A stretch of DNA of 64,000 bases from Galbula dea (Eukaryota; Chordata; Aves; Piciformes; Galbulidae), in the NCBI GenBank assembly GCA_013399015.1, contig VWZX01005684.1, positions 6,147 to 70,146 of the forward strand. The letters are read 5' to 3'. The notes under the pieces were generated by a model. The model saw only the letters and a list, made by a program, of their open reading frames with translations. It made no database searches and was not told the origin of the DNA. Numbering within the stretch: position 1 is the first letter of the stretch; each line of letters starts with the position of its first letter. The position numbers and the translations under genes were made by a program. Of the stretch, positions 21,661 through 35,300 are shown piece after piece.

Positions 21661-24600
21661 TCCTTCCTTCCTTCCCTTCTTTTCTTTTTTTTTTTTAATT
21701 GTTTCTTGGGCTTTTTTTGTTGGTGTGTGTGAATGTGGAGGCTGATTTATTGCATCCCAGTTCAGTTTTGAGTAAGGGCTTTTGAAAGTACATGTGTTTT
21801 TGTCTTTCATAGCTTCAGCTGCGGATGTCTTGATATGCAACGTCTCCAACAATAACCAAGAGTTGGGTGAATAGTGCTTATCTTCACTCAGTCTTTTGTT
21901 AGTGACAGCTCACCTTTCTGTTGAGCCTTAGGTCATGGTCTGGCTCCCTCCTTTGTTAGCAGCATATAATGCTGCTGAAATCACTTTTCTGTAAAGAAGC
22001 AATGCATAGGAAGGGATATGGAACAGGTGGACATCATAAAGAACTGGAGAGAAAATATCTACTTTCCATTTCTTTACCTCTTTGACTTCTGGCTTTAAAG
22101 CCATGGGATGCTGCATGAAGCCTAAAAGGGAGAAAATTGAGAACTCCTCAGGGAACATCCCTTTTGCACACAATGAAACCAGGGAATGCACTCGGAGGGG
22201 CACCCCGGGCTATCAAGGCTTCCCTCATGGAAGAGGTTTGCCTAGCCCTTGAGACATCAGTGCCTCCTCTTCACTTGGTCTCCTTGTGCCATTTATTTGT
22301 GATGCACAGAGTTGCTAAATGTCAGTAGTCTGCAGCTGGGACCATCTCCTGTGTTTATGTTGGGCGACAGGCTCTGCACCCTTTTGGGGGGGGCAGTCCA
22401 GAACTGCTCTTTCCACTGCTTTTTTTAGTCATATTTTTTTCTGTTGTAAATTAGCATATCATGACTGAAGTCAGGAGCTGCCTCTTCCTGGTGAAGGTTG
22501 AGCCCATTGGAAGTGTTAATGCCTCTTTGACTTTCAGGGATGAGTTGTCAGAAAGTTTCCCTTCCCCAAAATGTGCTCTCGCAGCCTGTCACAAGGTACG
22601 TGTCCTGACAAACATGTACTCTGCATGCAGAGGAAGCAAAAGTAGTGTTCTTCTTTCATGTGTTTTTCCACCTAGGCAAGGATATTTCCTATAAACATAA
22701 ACCAAAAGGAGGGAGGAGTACAGCAGCTGAGTGAGCAACCTGCTGTGAGGACACTGCTCTCATCACCATTGTTCTGAAAAAATAACCTCAAGTTGCTGGT
22801 AGCTGGTGGCTTGAGTCAGGAATACACTCTGGTGTTGGTCTCTAGAGGAACCCAAAAGTTATGATGATTACTAAAGAAGGTTCAGCTTTCATATTTTCCA
22901 TTGGATTTTGGGTGTGTGGAAATTCTCATCCCACTTTCACCAGCAGCCACTCACCAGGGCGTGCTGGAGCCCCCAGCTGAGCCCCAGCCTGATGAGAAGC
23001 CCCAGGAACAGCTCTGCTTGTCCAGAGGTATGCCTGAAGCCACAGCAAGGAGAGTTTGTGCTTCCTTTGAGCAGTTCCCTCTGATTTAAGAATGTGAGTT
23101 TGGAGACAGGACTTTGACACTGACCAATCACAGTGTCTGGGAGTCCAGGCACACCAGTACCAAGCTCAACAGTGGTTGCGACAAGCCCTGCAGAGGAGTG
23201 AAACTATACCTTGGAGTGCTGTGGAGGCTACTGAGGCTGGGGGGATGTGGAGAAGGAGATTGTTTGTTCCTGTGTATCTGCAATGTCCTGTTATGTCTAG
23301 GTGATTGCATAAAAGTCCCCAAAAAAAACATCCACCCTACTTACAGCTCTGGTGTTCATCTATAAGGGTGGTGCGTGTGAACCCATGGAGACTCTGGAGA
23401 TGAGGAAATCTCAAATATGGCTTCAGAGCATCTCCCTGATGGGGAACAAATCCAGTTCTGGGTCTTTCCTTCACGGGCAGGGGTCTCAGCTGCCTGCAAT
23501 GCAGGTGGATGGCAGTGGTGGCTGGGAGGCTGGGACCCAGCTGCCTTAGTCCTTCAGGAAAAGCAAAACAGGTTTGAGAGGGGTGCTATCCAGTCTGCAC
23601 AATGCCTGAGCAAGTGCTTCCTCGTGTGTGGAGGTCCCAGCCATGGGGACGTCTCAGGGTGTCCTGGTCCTAACCCTTGACACAGGGACAGCGTCCGCAG
23701 ACAGACCCCATCACTTGCAGTCCCTGGGGCCGAAGCTGCAGCTGAAGCAGGCAGGTACAGAGAATGGTTGTGGGACTAGGGCCACCTCATACCTGTGTCC
23801 CTGCTTGTAGCAAGAGCCACTAGCGACTGTTTGCAGAGGCAGCCAGCTGCAGGTCTTGCACAGCCTACCCACGAACGTGTCAGTGTTTCAGTGGAGAAAT
23901 TGCAGAACGAGAGTGCATGACCATCACACCAGGTTGCTTTCCTGGAAGAGCAGGCATTGCTGTGTTGAGCATAGGCAGCCTGGGCCATTATGTTCTGTGA
24001 GCTCCCTCCCTTGCTTCCTCCAGGAAAGGAAACTTAGTTTTGCTGTTTGCTGCTTATTTTCTGCAAAAATGCCAGGATGATGAGCTAAGATGGTCCAAAC
24101 TCATGTGATCCCATAATTCTGAGTACATGCCTTTGAACCAGACACAAGCTCTCATGCCTCTCTGTCTCCTCCATCCCTGACTCTGAGCCTTGCACTGGTT
24201 TTGTTTCTAAAACACTTTAAAAAAAAAATGTGGGTGGAGGTTGAGCATATGTGTTTCAGAAATTGCCTCGTCATTTCTGTACTCCCCTAGTGCAAGTGTC
24301 GCTCAGCCAGGGTTAACAACACTGCTAGCACCGAAGATTGAAAGCTACATTTCAGGTAATGTATTTGGCATTTTGTGTCCGAAACAGGAAAGAGGACAGC
24401 TCATTCAGAGGCATCATTAACACCTATTCAGGGACTGTCTTTCTGCGGTTTTTATTGCCTTCAGCTTGTCCTCTTACTTTGCATATGAAAACCCAAGCTC
24501 ATGCAAGATCAGACATGTGCTGGCCGGGCCCCTGATCTGCCACCTAAAGGAACCTTCCTCATCTTTGGCAACCCACACCCGACACATCACAGGCTTGCTG

Positions 24601-25650
24601 CACCACATCAGCAGTTGCCAAAATTTGCTACGTTGATGAAAATTATTTTGTTCCCTTTTCCATGGGGACCCTAAAACTGGAGTCTCTTTGGGGTTTTTCT
24701 CAACTTCTTCTAGTCATCATGTCATTCTAGTGACAGGGAAAGCAGGCAGAGGTGGTTTTGGGGCTCTGTGAGCCTGTTGGCTCTCTGCTGCAGACCCTGG
24801 TTACTTGATTGTCTCAGTATTTTTCCAAAGAAGTTCTCCCCACTGGTACACACAGCCACATTATTCCAGCAAGGACCAAATGAAACCAGAGTTAGTTGGC
24901 AGTATGGCTTGCTGGGTTGTTCTGGAGGTATTTTTTTTCATAACAATCCAGTATTTCTTACATAAGGTTGTCCTTCCTGGGATTTCCCAGACTGGGGAAC
25001 TGAGTGTTTTAAAACCTTTGTGAAATCATGCTGGTTACTGTCAAGACTAAATCCTGCAGTGTTATTGCTGTACCAGGTCTTGGATGCAGCTTGAAGCTCC
25101 ACCCTGCCAGTGCCCACATGCCATGAGGCTGCTGTCCTCCAAACACCAGGATGGGACAAAGAGCATCCTCAGTAGGGGACCACAACCCCTAGCCCTTGAA
25201 GAACACCTCAAGTGTGGGAGTCACTGCACAGGGGCCCTTGTCCAAGGCCTGTCAGCCCTTGCTGGCACTCTCCTTGATTGTGTTCCCATTTTCTGAGAAA
25301 ATGTTCTCCCCACCCAGAAGGAGGATTTAGGGAATTATATGGAGGAGTTTAACTTCACTTCTCAGAACAGTGGAACAGCCAGTTGAACAGCTTGTAAGCA
25401 TCTAGAAGGAAAAATGAAATGAGTTGCAACTAGTGTGGCTTTCCAAGAGCAAAATCTAATGCTGCCTTGTGGGGCAAGGAAGCCTCTTCAGCAGAAGAGT
25501 AGCTGCAGGTATTCACTGTGTCTTCAATAATACTTGACTTCCTTTTTTCATAATTCTTATAAAGCATGGTCTGTACAAAACTGCTGCTCAGAAGAAGCCA
25601 AGCTGGTTGAGTGATTATTGATGGTTTCTTATCAAAATGGAATAAAACTT
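21661..25650. other. No gene recognised
   Basis: Pyrimidine-rich CCTT/T-run simple sequence at 21658-21698 and a G8 run near 22386. Short open frames only; no family match or convincing exon. Confidence 0.55.
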
Positions 25651-25720
25651 GCTGTGGCAGGGGGGTTGGACTAGATGATCTTTCAAGGTCCTTTCCAACT
25701 CCTAATATTCTGTGATTCCG
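25651..25720 (+). mobile_element. CR1 3' tail fragment
   Basis: About 70 bp of the CR1 3' end (GTTGGACTAGATGATCTTTC, then CCAACTCCTAATATTCTGTG). Confidence 0.85.
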
Positions 25721-27454
25721 ACATACCTTGTCCTCCTGGGACCTGTCCTTCTCCAATGTGCCTTTCCCCTTGGGGATCATCTGGGATCTCTGGCAAGCCA
25801 AGCAGGAATGAGGACAGGCTCATGGGTGAGATCTGGCCTCTCATCTCTTGCTGGTAGTCTTTACCCATAATTTAAAGGTTTGGCCTCCATTTGGAATAAA
25901 TTACTAGGATAACAGTGCTGTTTTTCTGATTGGTGAAATCATGTAACACAACTAGTGTCTGGTTCTGGGTTGTCTTCCTGTGTGCAGGTGTGGATTTTCT
26001 ACCAAGGTTATCTTTATCTCAAGAATAATTGGCTGTGTGGTTTGATTTAGTGAAACAGTGGGAAATAGCAAAGGAAGCCTTGCAGTTATATGGTGGGGTT
26101 GGAAGGCAAAGTGTTACAAAGGAAAGATTTTCATCCAGGTCTTGCTGCTCAGCATGTTCCTCAACTATTGCCATTTAATGTTTCAGTCTCTGTAATTAAG
26201 GTTGACTTATAAGGAATTTTGCCTAAAAAGTTTGTAGACTCCTGTGCCAGTGTCTCTGAATCTCATGAACTGTCTCTCATCTTTGATTTCACTTTTTCTT
26301 GCTCCTTGCTTATAGCCACCCTTTGGCTGATGTGTACATCAAGGATTTCCACCAGCAGAGGCCCTGAGCTGGTACAAAGGAGTTTGTTAGTCAAGCTTTG
26401 GTACTGTAGAATAGAGAAGAAAATTGTGAAAATGCTTGGAATTCACAATTTAAGATGTTTACATTTATGTGGAGCCAAGATTTTGCTGGGGTGTCCCCAA
26501 AAAGAAGCATCAGCACTGAGGTAAACCCCACTGTACTTCATCCCAGAGTGGTGCACTGAGATTTTTCCAAGGAAGCTGCTTTATGAGAGCAGTGGGGTGA
26601 GTGGTGGTTGGTTTCCTGGCAGCACACTTCCAGCAGGAGCTGGTTCCTCACTGCTGTGCACAGAGTTGTTTTCCCTGGCTGTGGCAGTCCTCAGGCCAAG
26701 AGAAGGCTTTTTTTCTAAGAGTAAAAAATGGTGATGAGCTCCAGCTGCACTGTGCACAGCAGAGGCAGTCAGGCCTAGTACCTGTGCCTCCAACAGTGCT
26801 GGCAGCTTTTCTTGGGGCTTAGGGACTGTGGAATGCCCAGCACACCAGGACATGCTAGGTGGCATCTGTAAGTAGATGCTGTGGCTGGGGAAGAGCTGTG
26901 TGTTAATGGCAGTTTAACAGCAGCACCATGGTGTTCAGCACAGCTCCCAGTGGGCAGCAGTGCAAATCTCCAAGCAAGCCAAAGTCAGAGTTCCCTCAGC
27001 TGCCACCCAGCACATTTCACACTAGAGTTGTTAGATTTCTAAAGGTCAGCTGCTACCTTCTTTTTTACATGATACGAGATTTTCCATTGCTGGTGGTGAT
27101 CTTTGCCCTGAGCATTATCTTTTTCCAGTGAACTCCTGTGGACCTTGCTCTTCTGTTCTCAGAGTGGACTTCATTTACCACAATATCAGCTGAGTGGGTA
27201 GGGGTAAATTCTCCCTGTAGCACCTTTAAAAGGTCAAGATTAACCTAGTTATACCAGTCTCCCTTTTCCTTAGTAGCTGCTTCAGTCAGAAATCCCATCA
27301 TAACACACCATAAGACATCAGGAGACAAAAAATACATCTTTTGCCATTTTCCTGATAAAGAGAAAGAACAATCTATGAAAAAAAAAGGAGAAAATTCTAT
27401 AACTGACATTCAGAAATGCAGATGGCCTTGCAGAGCTCCCCAGCTCAGTCAGAA
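25721..27454. other. No gene recognised
   Basis: Nothing identified in either strand; open frames are short and unremarkable. Confidence 0.55.
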
Positions 27455-28710
27455 TACCTAGTAGGATCACAAAACTGGACTTCAGTAGGGTCAACTTTGA
27501 TATTTTCAAAAAATTACTAGGGGAAATCTCAAGGGACAGGGTACTAGAAGATAAAGGGGCCCAAAAGACTTGGTTAACATTCAAGGACTACTTCTTCCAA
27601 GCTCAAGATCAGAGCATCCCAACATGTAGAAAATCGAGGAGGGGAGCCAGGAGACCCACATGGTTAAGTAGGGAACTGCTGGGCAAACTGCAGTGGAAGA
27701 AGAGAGTCTACAGTTCATGGAAGGAGGGGCTGGCCACATGGGAAGAGTACAAGACTGTCGTCAGAGGTGGTGGTAACGAGGAAAGCTAAGGCCTCTCTGG
27801 AATTAAACCTTGCAAGGGAGATCAAGGACAATAGCAAGGGCTTCTTCAAAAGCATTGCCTGAAAAACTAACACTAAGGGACAACGGAGGCCCACTGCTGA
27901 ATGAGGTGGGTGCCTTGGTGACAGATGATACAAAGAAGGTGGAGTCACTGAATGACTTCTTTGTCTCAATCTATAGTGTTAGAGACTGCGCTCAGGAGCC
28001 TTCAGACCTCTGAGTCCCCACATGATGTTAGGATACTGGAGGAGTTTTCCTTAGTTGAGGAGGACTGGGTTAGGGAGCACTTAAGCCATCTGGACATCCA
28101 TAAATCCATGGGACTTGATGGGATGCATCCACGGGTGTTGAGGGAGCTGGCAGAAGTCACTGCCAGACCACTCTCCATCATCTTTATTAAGTCCTGGGGG
28201 ACAGGAGAGGTGCCTGGGGATTGGAGAAGGCAAATGTCACTCCAGTCCTCAAAAAGGGCACGAAGGAGGAGTCGGGTAACTCTAGAGCAGTCAGCCTCAC
28301 GTCCACCCCTGGAAAGGTGATGGAACACTTTAACCTCGACTCTGTCTCTAGGCATATCAAGGCTAAGGGGGTCATTGGGAGCAGTCAGCATGGGTTTACC
28401 AAGGGGATAGGGTCAGGCTCTTCTCAGTGAAGGCCAGTGACAGGGCAAGGGGCAATGGTTGTAAGCTGAAGCATAGGAGATTCCATGTGAATACACGTAG
28501 AAATGTTTTCCCAGTTGAGGTGCCAGAGCACTGCCACAGACTGCCCAGAGAGGTTGTGGAGTCTCCTTCTCTGGAAGTACTCAAAACCCATCTGGATGCG
28601 CTTCTGTGTGACCTGGTCAAGGGAATCCTACTGTGGCAGGGGGGGTGGACTAGATGACCTTTCAAGGTCCCTTCCAACTCCTAATCCTTCTGTGATTCTG
28701 TGATTCCTGC
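27455..28710 (+). mobile_element. CR1 LINE with a large internal deletion
   Basis: Plus-strand CR1 of the same subfamily as 36644-39320. It holds the end of the endonuclease linker (27455-27830), the RT N-terminal part with HKSMGLDGMHP (28100-28140) up to GFTKG (about 28400), then jumps straight to the far C-terminal part (GNGCKLKHRRFHVNT, 28446 on) and a normal 3' tail. About 0.93 kb of RT coding sequence, including the catalytic motif, is missing. The frame also shifts, so no working protein is possible. Confidence 0.9.
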
Positions 28711-29460
28711 AGTGTTAGAAACCCCTGGGAAGGAGGTGAAGCTCATGGTCCTCTAGACACAGCTCTGCTCTGGGTTAAGGAAGTGGTTTCTCTTGCCTAT
28801 CTGTCACTCTTATCATTGACCTGTTTCCCCTCATCACCCTTGTGGGAGTTTTTTGGCCAAAGATGCCTCTAAAGTCACCCCTCCTGAAAATGAGAATTTA
28901 TTGCAGCTTTTGATTCTTCCTGTGGGTCTCCAAATGGATTGCATCTTTTAAATATGATGACAGGTATTGCAAGCAGGATTTCAGGGAAGATTTGCAGGCA
29001 GAGGTACTACTTCCTATTAGTTCCTTTAAATATCTTGAGCAAAGCATGAGCAGATAGGTGTTTGGCAAGCAGAGGCTGCCATAAAGAGAAGGGACAGAGG
29101 CTAAGAGATGGTGACCTTTCTAGGACAGCAGCAGTCTGGAGATTGCAACAGCTCTGTCTGCAAAACCCAACCTCCACCATGTGTCCCTTTATCTTAGGGT
29201 GACTTATGATTTTTAATCAGTGGTGATGGCCTTACAGTTACTTTAAATTGCTGCATTAAGGAGGTGGTGAAGAGTTAGACATCATTCCTGCCCCAGCCAA
29301 GCCCAGTGAGAGAGATCCATATGCAATACAATTTCCTGCTTAAGTCACTTCATCCCTTTGCAGGTGTTTTAGTGGGATGACATGGTCATCCTTTTCTAAT
29401 CAGGATGCATGGAATAACACTTCACCTGATTCTCAACATTAGCTTCATCATCAAAGATTT
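28711..29460. other. No gene recognised
   Basis: No repeat family or exon recognised. Confidence 0.55.
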
Positions 29461-29650
29461 ATCACAGAATCACAGAATATTAGGAGTTAGAAGAGACCTC
29501 TGGAGATCATCTAGCCCAACCCTCCTGTCAGAGCAGGTTCACCTAGAGCAGGTGAACCTAATTATTTTTGTAGCTCTTTTCTGTACCCTTTCCAGAAATT
29601 CCCTGTCCTTCTTGAACAGGGGAGCCCAGAACTGGCTGCATCAATATCTT
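29461..29650 (-). mobile_element. CR1 3' fragment with internal loss
   Basis: Reverse of the CR1 tail at 29461-29530 (cacagaatcacagaatatta...), then after a deletion another CR1 piece with the reverse of the CCCCAGTTCTGGGC-type segment at about 29620. Confidence 0.8.
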
Positions 29651-32176
29651 GTGTCAAAAAAACCTGCATGCTGACCAGCATGATGCTTTATGGCATCTCT
29701 TGTGTACAATATGAACTCTTTCCTTTTCTTATTTTCTTAATATTGTTTTCTCATGTTTTCACAGCTGCCAGACTAAACTTTTGGCTAAATTTTTTCCTTC
29801 ACTGTTTCTTAAACACTTCTTAAAGAGCTCTAACTTTCCATTCACAGTCATTGGGTTACTGTTTTTTCCACCTGGCCAGCGTGCTCATCATTTCCCTTAA
29901 TTTATATTAGCCCTTTTGAAGTATCTAGTAGATGTTTTACTGGCTGGGGCTGCCCTCTGTTTGCTGAGACTTACTACAATAAATCATGCTCATTACTCCT
30001 TCATGCCTGACCACTTCTTCAGTGATAAAATCATCCTTACTTACTAAAAGGCATCAAATATAGCACGTGCATTTGGCTTAACCTTTGGAAACTCACTCTA
30101 GTCATGCAAAAGCCCCAGTAGAGGTTTTTCACTGTTCCCTCCTCCAGACCCCATGGGAAGGAGATTGCTGGGACCTGATGCCAATCTCTGCTTTAACACA
30201 ACAGATGAGCAACCTGCTCTCACTTTTCTCCCTTAATTCCTTTTATTTGCTTAAGACTGAGTTGTCCAGATGCATCTTGAATGAATGATTGAAAAGTTCT
30301 TCTTACAGAGTTCCCAGAGGTTTAAATTTTTACTTTTGGGTGAGATCAGAAAAGGTCTATATTTCAAAAAAAACAAGTGATCTTTGGCTCCTTCTCTCAC
30401 AGTTCCCCCAGCAGATAGTCCATGGGGCTTTCAGGCTCATTTAATGCCAATTACACCGTCTTCGTGACTTTAGCCTGTAACACAGCAGGGGCAGGAAATA
30501 TTTCCCAGCTGCTGCATAATCTTCCTACAACTATAAAACAAGTGTTTGGGTCCTGTTTGCCTAGGGCTGTGCGTCATAGCAGGCAGGAGACCATGTGCAG
30601 GAAGACTTGCAGGAGCAACACATGGGTGCTGTGGATGGGGGACCCACAGCCATCACATAGCCTTGTATTTTGGTATGCACAGAGGCTGTACTGATGAGTG
30701 CATCCAGTCCCTCTGCAGCACCAGCTCAATAGGGCTGCAAGGCAGTATCGACAGCCTCAAATGACTAACCCTAACCAGAGGTTTTCTCAGTATTACACTT
30801 AGCAGCACTCGTGCTCCAGCACGCTTTAAAGCAGGGGACAGTACCAAGGCCGTGGGTCACAGCCAGAGCCCCCCAAAAACTCTGGCTTCCCTGCCCTTCT
30901 TACACAACCACCACACCGCCAGCCTCAAAGAATGCAGGCAGAAGTACAAGGGGTGCAGCAGTATGAAACCTTGGGGGGCTGAGTAGGCAGCCCCTCGCCA
31001 CTGATATTTGCAGTTGACCTGTGCTTTATTTCTTCACCTGCCACTTTCACTAGTCCTTAGGTGAAATACAAACAGCACTGCCTGATTTCTCTTGTAGAGA
31101 CATGAATGTAGCTGGGCTTCAGAGGCATGTTTGGGGCTCCCTTGCCTTCACCCAGCACCTCTAAAACCCTGGGGAGCTTGAGAGAGAACACTTCTCTGCA
31201 GGCAGGCAAGCGGGTATGGGTTCATACCAGTGTCCCGGTAGGGAAGCCTGAGCTGGCATTGGTTTCTTAGGGTTCACCAAATCTGGCAGACTGATAGATT
31301 CAAGATTTCTGCAGCTGTGACTCCTTGGGTCTAACCAGCAGTGAGGCTGTGTGCACACACACAGTGCATATACACATACACCTACACACACAGAATCATG
31401 CCATATACACAGTCAGCCACGCAGATCAGCACAGGAAGAAAATGCACAGTCCTCACACAAACAGCACCAGTGGCTTCATCCTGTTCCTATGACTAATCAG
31501 GGTGAAAGACCATTAGCAGAAAATACATATATATATACATACACTATAGACTCCTTCAGCTGCTTATTGTAACACATACAGTCTCTCTACCCTCTCCTAC
31601 TCTGTCCTCTTGACTCCTGAGCCTTTTATCCTAGTTTCCATCTGGCCTGTCTTGCTGGTTTCTAGTGATTGCACACACCAACATACCCACCCATGAGCCA
31701 GTCTCCCCAGCTGCTACCATCCTGGCTGCTGAACCTGTGTACACGGAGCAGAGACTGTTACCAGGAAAGCAGCTAAAGAGAGTTCAGTAAGCAGACAGGA
31801 TACACTCGAGTAACTAGGCATAAGGCACAGCAAGACAGGAATCTGAGCAGTCCCTCTGTCTCTTTTTCCCTCATTAGTTCCTCCTCAAACAACCCTGGTC
31901 CCTCCCTTTTCCCATTTGCTCCTTCCCCCTGACATCCCACAGTTAAGCCCTGTACAGTCTCAGATGGCTTTTCCCAGCATTCCATTATAAGCCTCATGTG
32001 CCTTTGGGCAATCACTTTCTTTGCTGGGCAGACTGGAAGAGATTCCTGGTTCCTCACCAAGGCTGATGCAGCAACCCAAGGAGATACGACCCTGTGTCTC
32101 CCGTGTACCTCCCCCAGCCGTGTCCTCTCCCCTGCAGTGCCACCAGAGCTCACATGTTAAACAGATACTTTAGAGC
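29651..32176. other. No gene recognised; CA-rich simple repeat
   Basis: An imperfect CA/TACACA microsatellite at about 31352-31393 and a short TA/CA run at 31525-31545. Nothing else recognised. Confidence 0.55.
31352..31393 (+). repeat. Imperfect CA microsatellite
   Basis: Alternating ACAC with TACACA variants over about 40 bp. Confidence 0.8.
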
Positions 32177-32338
32177 ATTTCACAGAATCACAGAGCGTTA
32201 GGAGTTGGAAGGGACCTCGAAAGATCATCTAGTCCAACCCCCCTGCCATAGCAGGATTCCCTAGACCAGCTCACACAGAAGCGCATCCAAATGGGTTTTG
32301 AATATCTCCAGAGAAGGAGACTCCACAACCTCTCTGGA
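32177..32338 (-). mobile_element. CR1 3' fragment
   Basis: Reverse of a CR1 3' end (agaatcacagagcgttagga..., then the tctccaacctct-type segment), about 160 bp, 5'-truncated. Very close in sequence to the 3' end of the copy at 36644. Confidence 0.9.
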
Positions 32339-35300
32339 TTTGTTGATTTTCATTTTCTATCAGATAGCTACAACCCTCTGGACAGGCTCCCATGCTGGCA
32401 TTAGCAGCTGTTAAATATTTTCTCTGCAAGACTGCAAAAACACCTCAGGAATTTGGCAATATCTTTTTCTTGTTAAATCATCTCTTCCTTATCCAGTGTT
32501 TAGGGATTCTTTGAGGGTTTTTTTTAGAGTATGCTGGTGTTTTAGAACCTTAAAAGACTGGGTTTTTTCAGTTGCTTCTTCAGTACAGATGCAACAGATA
32601 ACTCAGATCTGAGCAAGGAAGAACATTTATTCCCCTGAGACTACTTTTCCCTGCCAACATACTTAGCTCCCTTCAGGGCCAGATGTGGGGGAGAGAATCC
32701 AGACTACCTTGTTTTTCACACCATTTCTTCTCCTTCCATGGCATCTGCCTTGGGTGGGGAGGGAGCTGTGGTGGCCAGATCCACCATGGAAATGCACACC
32801 AGCATCAGGGCATGGCTGCTGGAGTTCACCTGAATTCCATCCACAGCACCTTGAGAGGTAAAGTAAAACCTTGCTATCCTAGCTCTTTTTTTGGCAAACC
32901 CCCAGGCTGAAATAGCCAAGCTCCAGCCCTGTTCCTTTTATAGCTGGGAGGCCTCACCTGGCCCCAGGCATGCTCCCTGATGAGTAACAAGCTGAGCCTG
33001 GCTCCAGCCTCTGTAGCCCTTCTCTGCAGGTCCAGCTCCTAATGCTTTTTCCCAGCTCATGACACATCAAATCTGAGTCCAGCTCTCCGACGTGGAGGGA
33101 TTTTTCTTTTGAATCCCTTTCCCTGCAATAAGGTTTGCACATACAAAACCAACTTTTCAGAAAAAAAGCAACAAAAAGAAACACAAAGAGAGCCTGCCTT
33201 TGATTTTCTGTCCCAATTCTGAGTAACCTTTTGTGCCAAGAACATTAATAAACTTGTATTTTTTCCCAGAAGAGGCTTTCTGCACCACAGTCCAACTGGG
33301 AATGCAGAGAGGGCCACAGCTGGTGGCAGTACTACCTGCCTCCCACTGCCCCAGATTCCACGACTCAGGAGGGATGTGGAACAGGGATCCTTTGAAACTC
33401 AAACAAGAAAAGCACTTGCAAGCAATGAACAGGTCTGAACATGTTTGAATGTCTGAACAGGGGTTTAGCACTCAGCCAGGTCCTGCAGGAGCTTACTCAG
33501 AGTCTGTCTCCTTTCCCCATCACCCAACCTGTGCCTTCAGTTTGTGCCATCTCTCACACACATCAGCTGTGAGAGAGCCACCAACAACCTCCCTCCGTCT
33601 GTCCAGAGGAAGAGAAATCAGCTTTTCCCTTTGCACTCCAGCATGGGAAACGGGGCAAGACTGGTGTGGCATGGGTGTAAGTGAGAGCTAGTTCCTTCCA
33701 CTGGCCCTACCTTGAGGGACTTACCTTTTGCCACTGCTCCCCCCACCTACTTGAGGCAGAGAGTGACCCTCAGGAGAAGCACCTTTTTCTCCCCGGGCAG
33801 CATCAGTGCCAACCACAGCGCAGGATGTCACTCCCTCACTGTCCCCCCCGTGACTCAACTAGGTCAACTGAAGGCAGACAACAAGCGAGCAAGGAGGTAG
33901 CTGTGATGCAAGCGGGGTTTTCTCTTAATACCACAAATCTCATCAATTTGGGATATTTTCCAGCCCTGGTTTGAAGACAGGAGCAATGGGAAATCTGTCT
34001 GCATTTAGGTCCGCTTTTGCAGATACCCTTGACAGCTCCCTGTGGGCACTGAAAACCACGTGAGCACCACTGGCTTGCCACCAGGGTGGGCTGGGACAGA
34101 GGAAAGTGGATCACTGCCTCTAACTTGGTTCCCCATTCTGCTGTGATGGTGGAGTATGGAGGTACCCACAAGAGACCTAGCTGCAAGGTATCATCAAATC
34201 TCAACTGTATTGTGCTGTGCTTTGCTAGATTTCATGCTCACTTTCCCATCTTTCAGGCAGTTTCTCCCATTTTTCTGTTTCCTCTTTGTGGTTCTGTTAC
34301 TCTTGGCAGGCTTAGCACTATAATTGGGCTAATGGATAAATAATATTTGTGGTTATTACTCATCAGTTGCACCATTGCTGTCTACAAAATCAGTGTAGAT
34401 CGGGGTGGAAGTGCTGGTTGGTGCTGGAAAAATAGAGCCCCCATGGCTTTATGTCGCACCCCCACTTGTGTCAAGGCTGTGATGCACTAGCCCTGCCCAG
34501 TAAGCCCCCCTCTCCTGCAGTGACACTGGAGCCACTGGGGACTTTTTAAAGCCACTGTCCCCACGACATTTCATTGGGCCAGCAGGAGCATTTGAGCACC
34601 TCTCTTTCCAGCATTTGTTTGGTACAAGTTTGTTGCAGTTTAAGTGCAAAGAAATCAGCATTTTTTCTGGAAAAAGACTTCTGGTATTTGGTGGCTAAAG
34701 AAAAAAAAATCCCAAAGAAGTTCAGCTGATAAGGTGGTGGAGTCATCTGCGTAGTGCTGGGACCAGGCGCAGTCATGTCTCTCCACCCAACGATATCATC
34801 AATACTGCTATGACTTGTGCAGAATATGCGATGGAAAAAATGAAAGTACTCAAGTCAGCTGGAAATTTTTAGGTGGAGTATGTATCTGCAGGCAGCACCG
34901 CTGCCTCATAAAAGACCACCATGACCAGCAACCCCAGCCACACAAGAGCCCCTGTCTGAGAGCACAGTTGGGTATAAAAACTCCTCTGGCATCTAGAGAG
35001 AGCCCCAACCCTGACACAGCAAACCTGGGATGGAGAAAACAAAAGTGGAGAGGCTGCTCCAGCCTCCAAAATGGAGATGATTGTTACTCCTTCAGCTGCC
35101 TCTCCTGCTGAAATAGGGTTTGTGGGGCTGCCTGAGAGGCAAATTGTGGGCAGGGGTTTTGCCAATCTCCAGCTAGCTCTAGTTGCAGGTAGCTAAGCAA
35201 ACACTCCTGTGCAGAGTTCCCTGTACCTTCTCACTGAAATTATGGACCCAGGCTGACTCATACACATATTAGGAGCCTGGGAGCCCCTCTGCCTTATGTC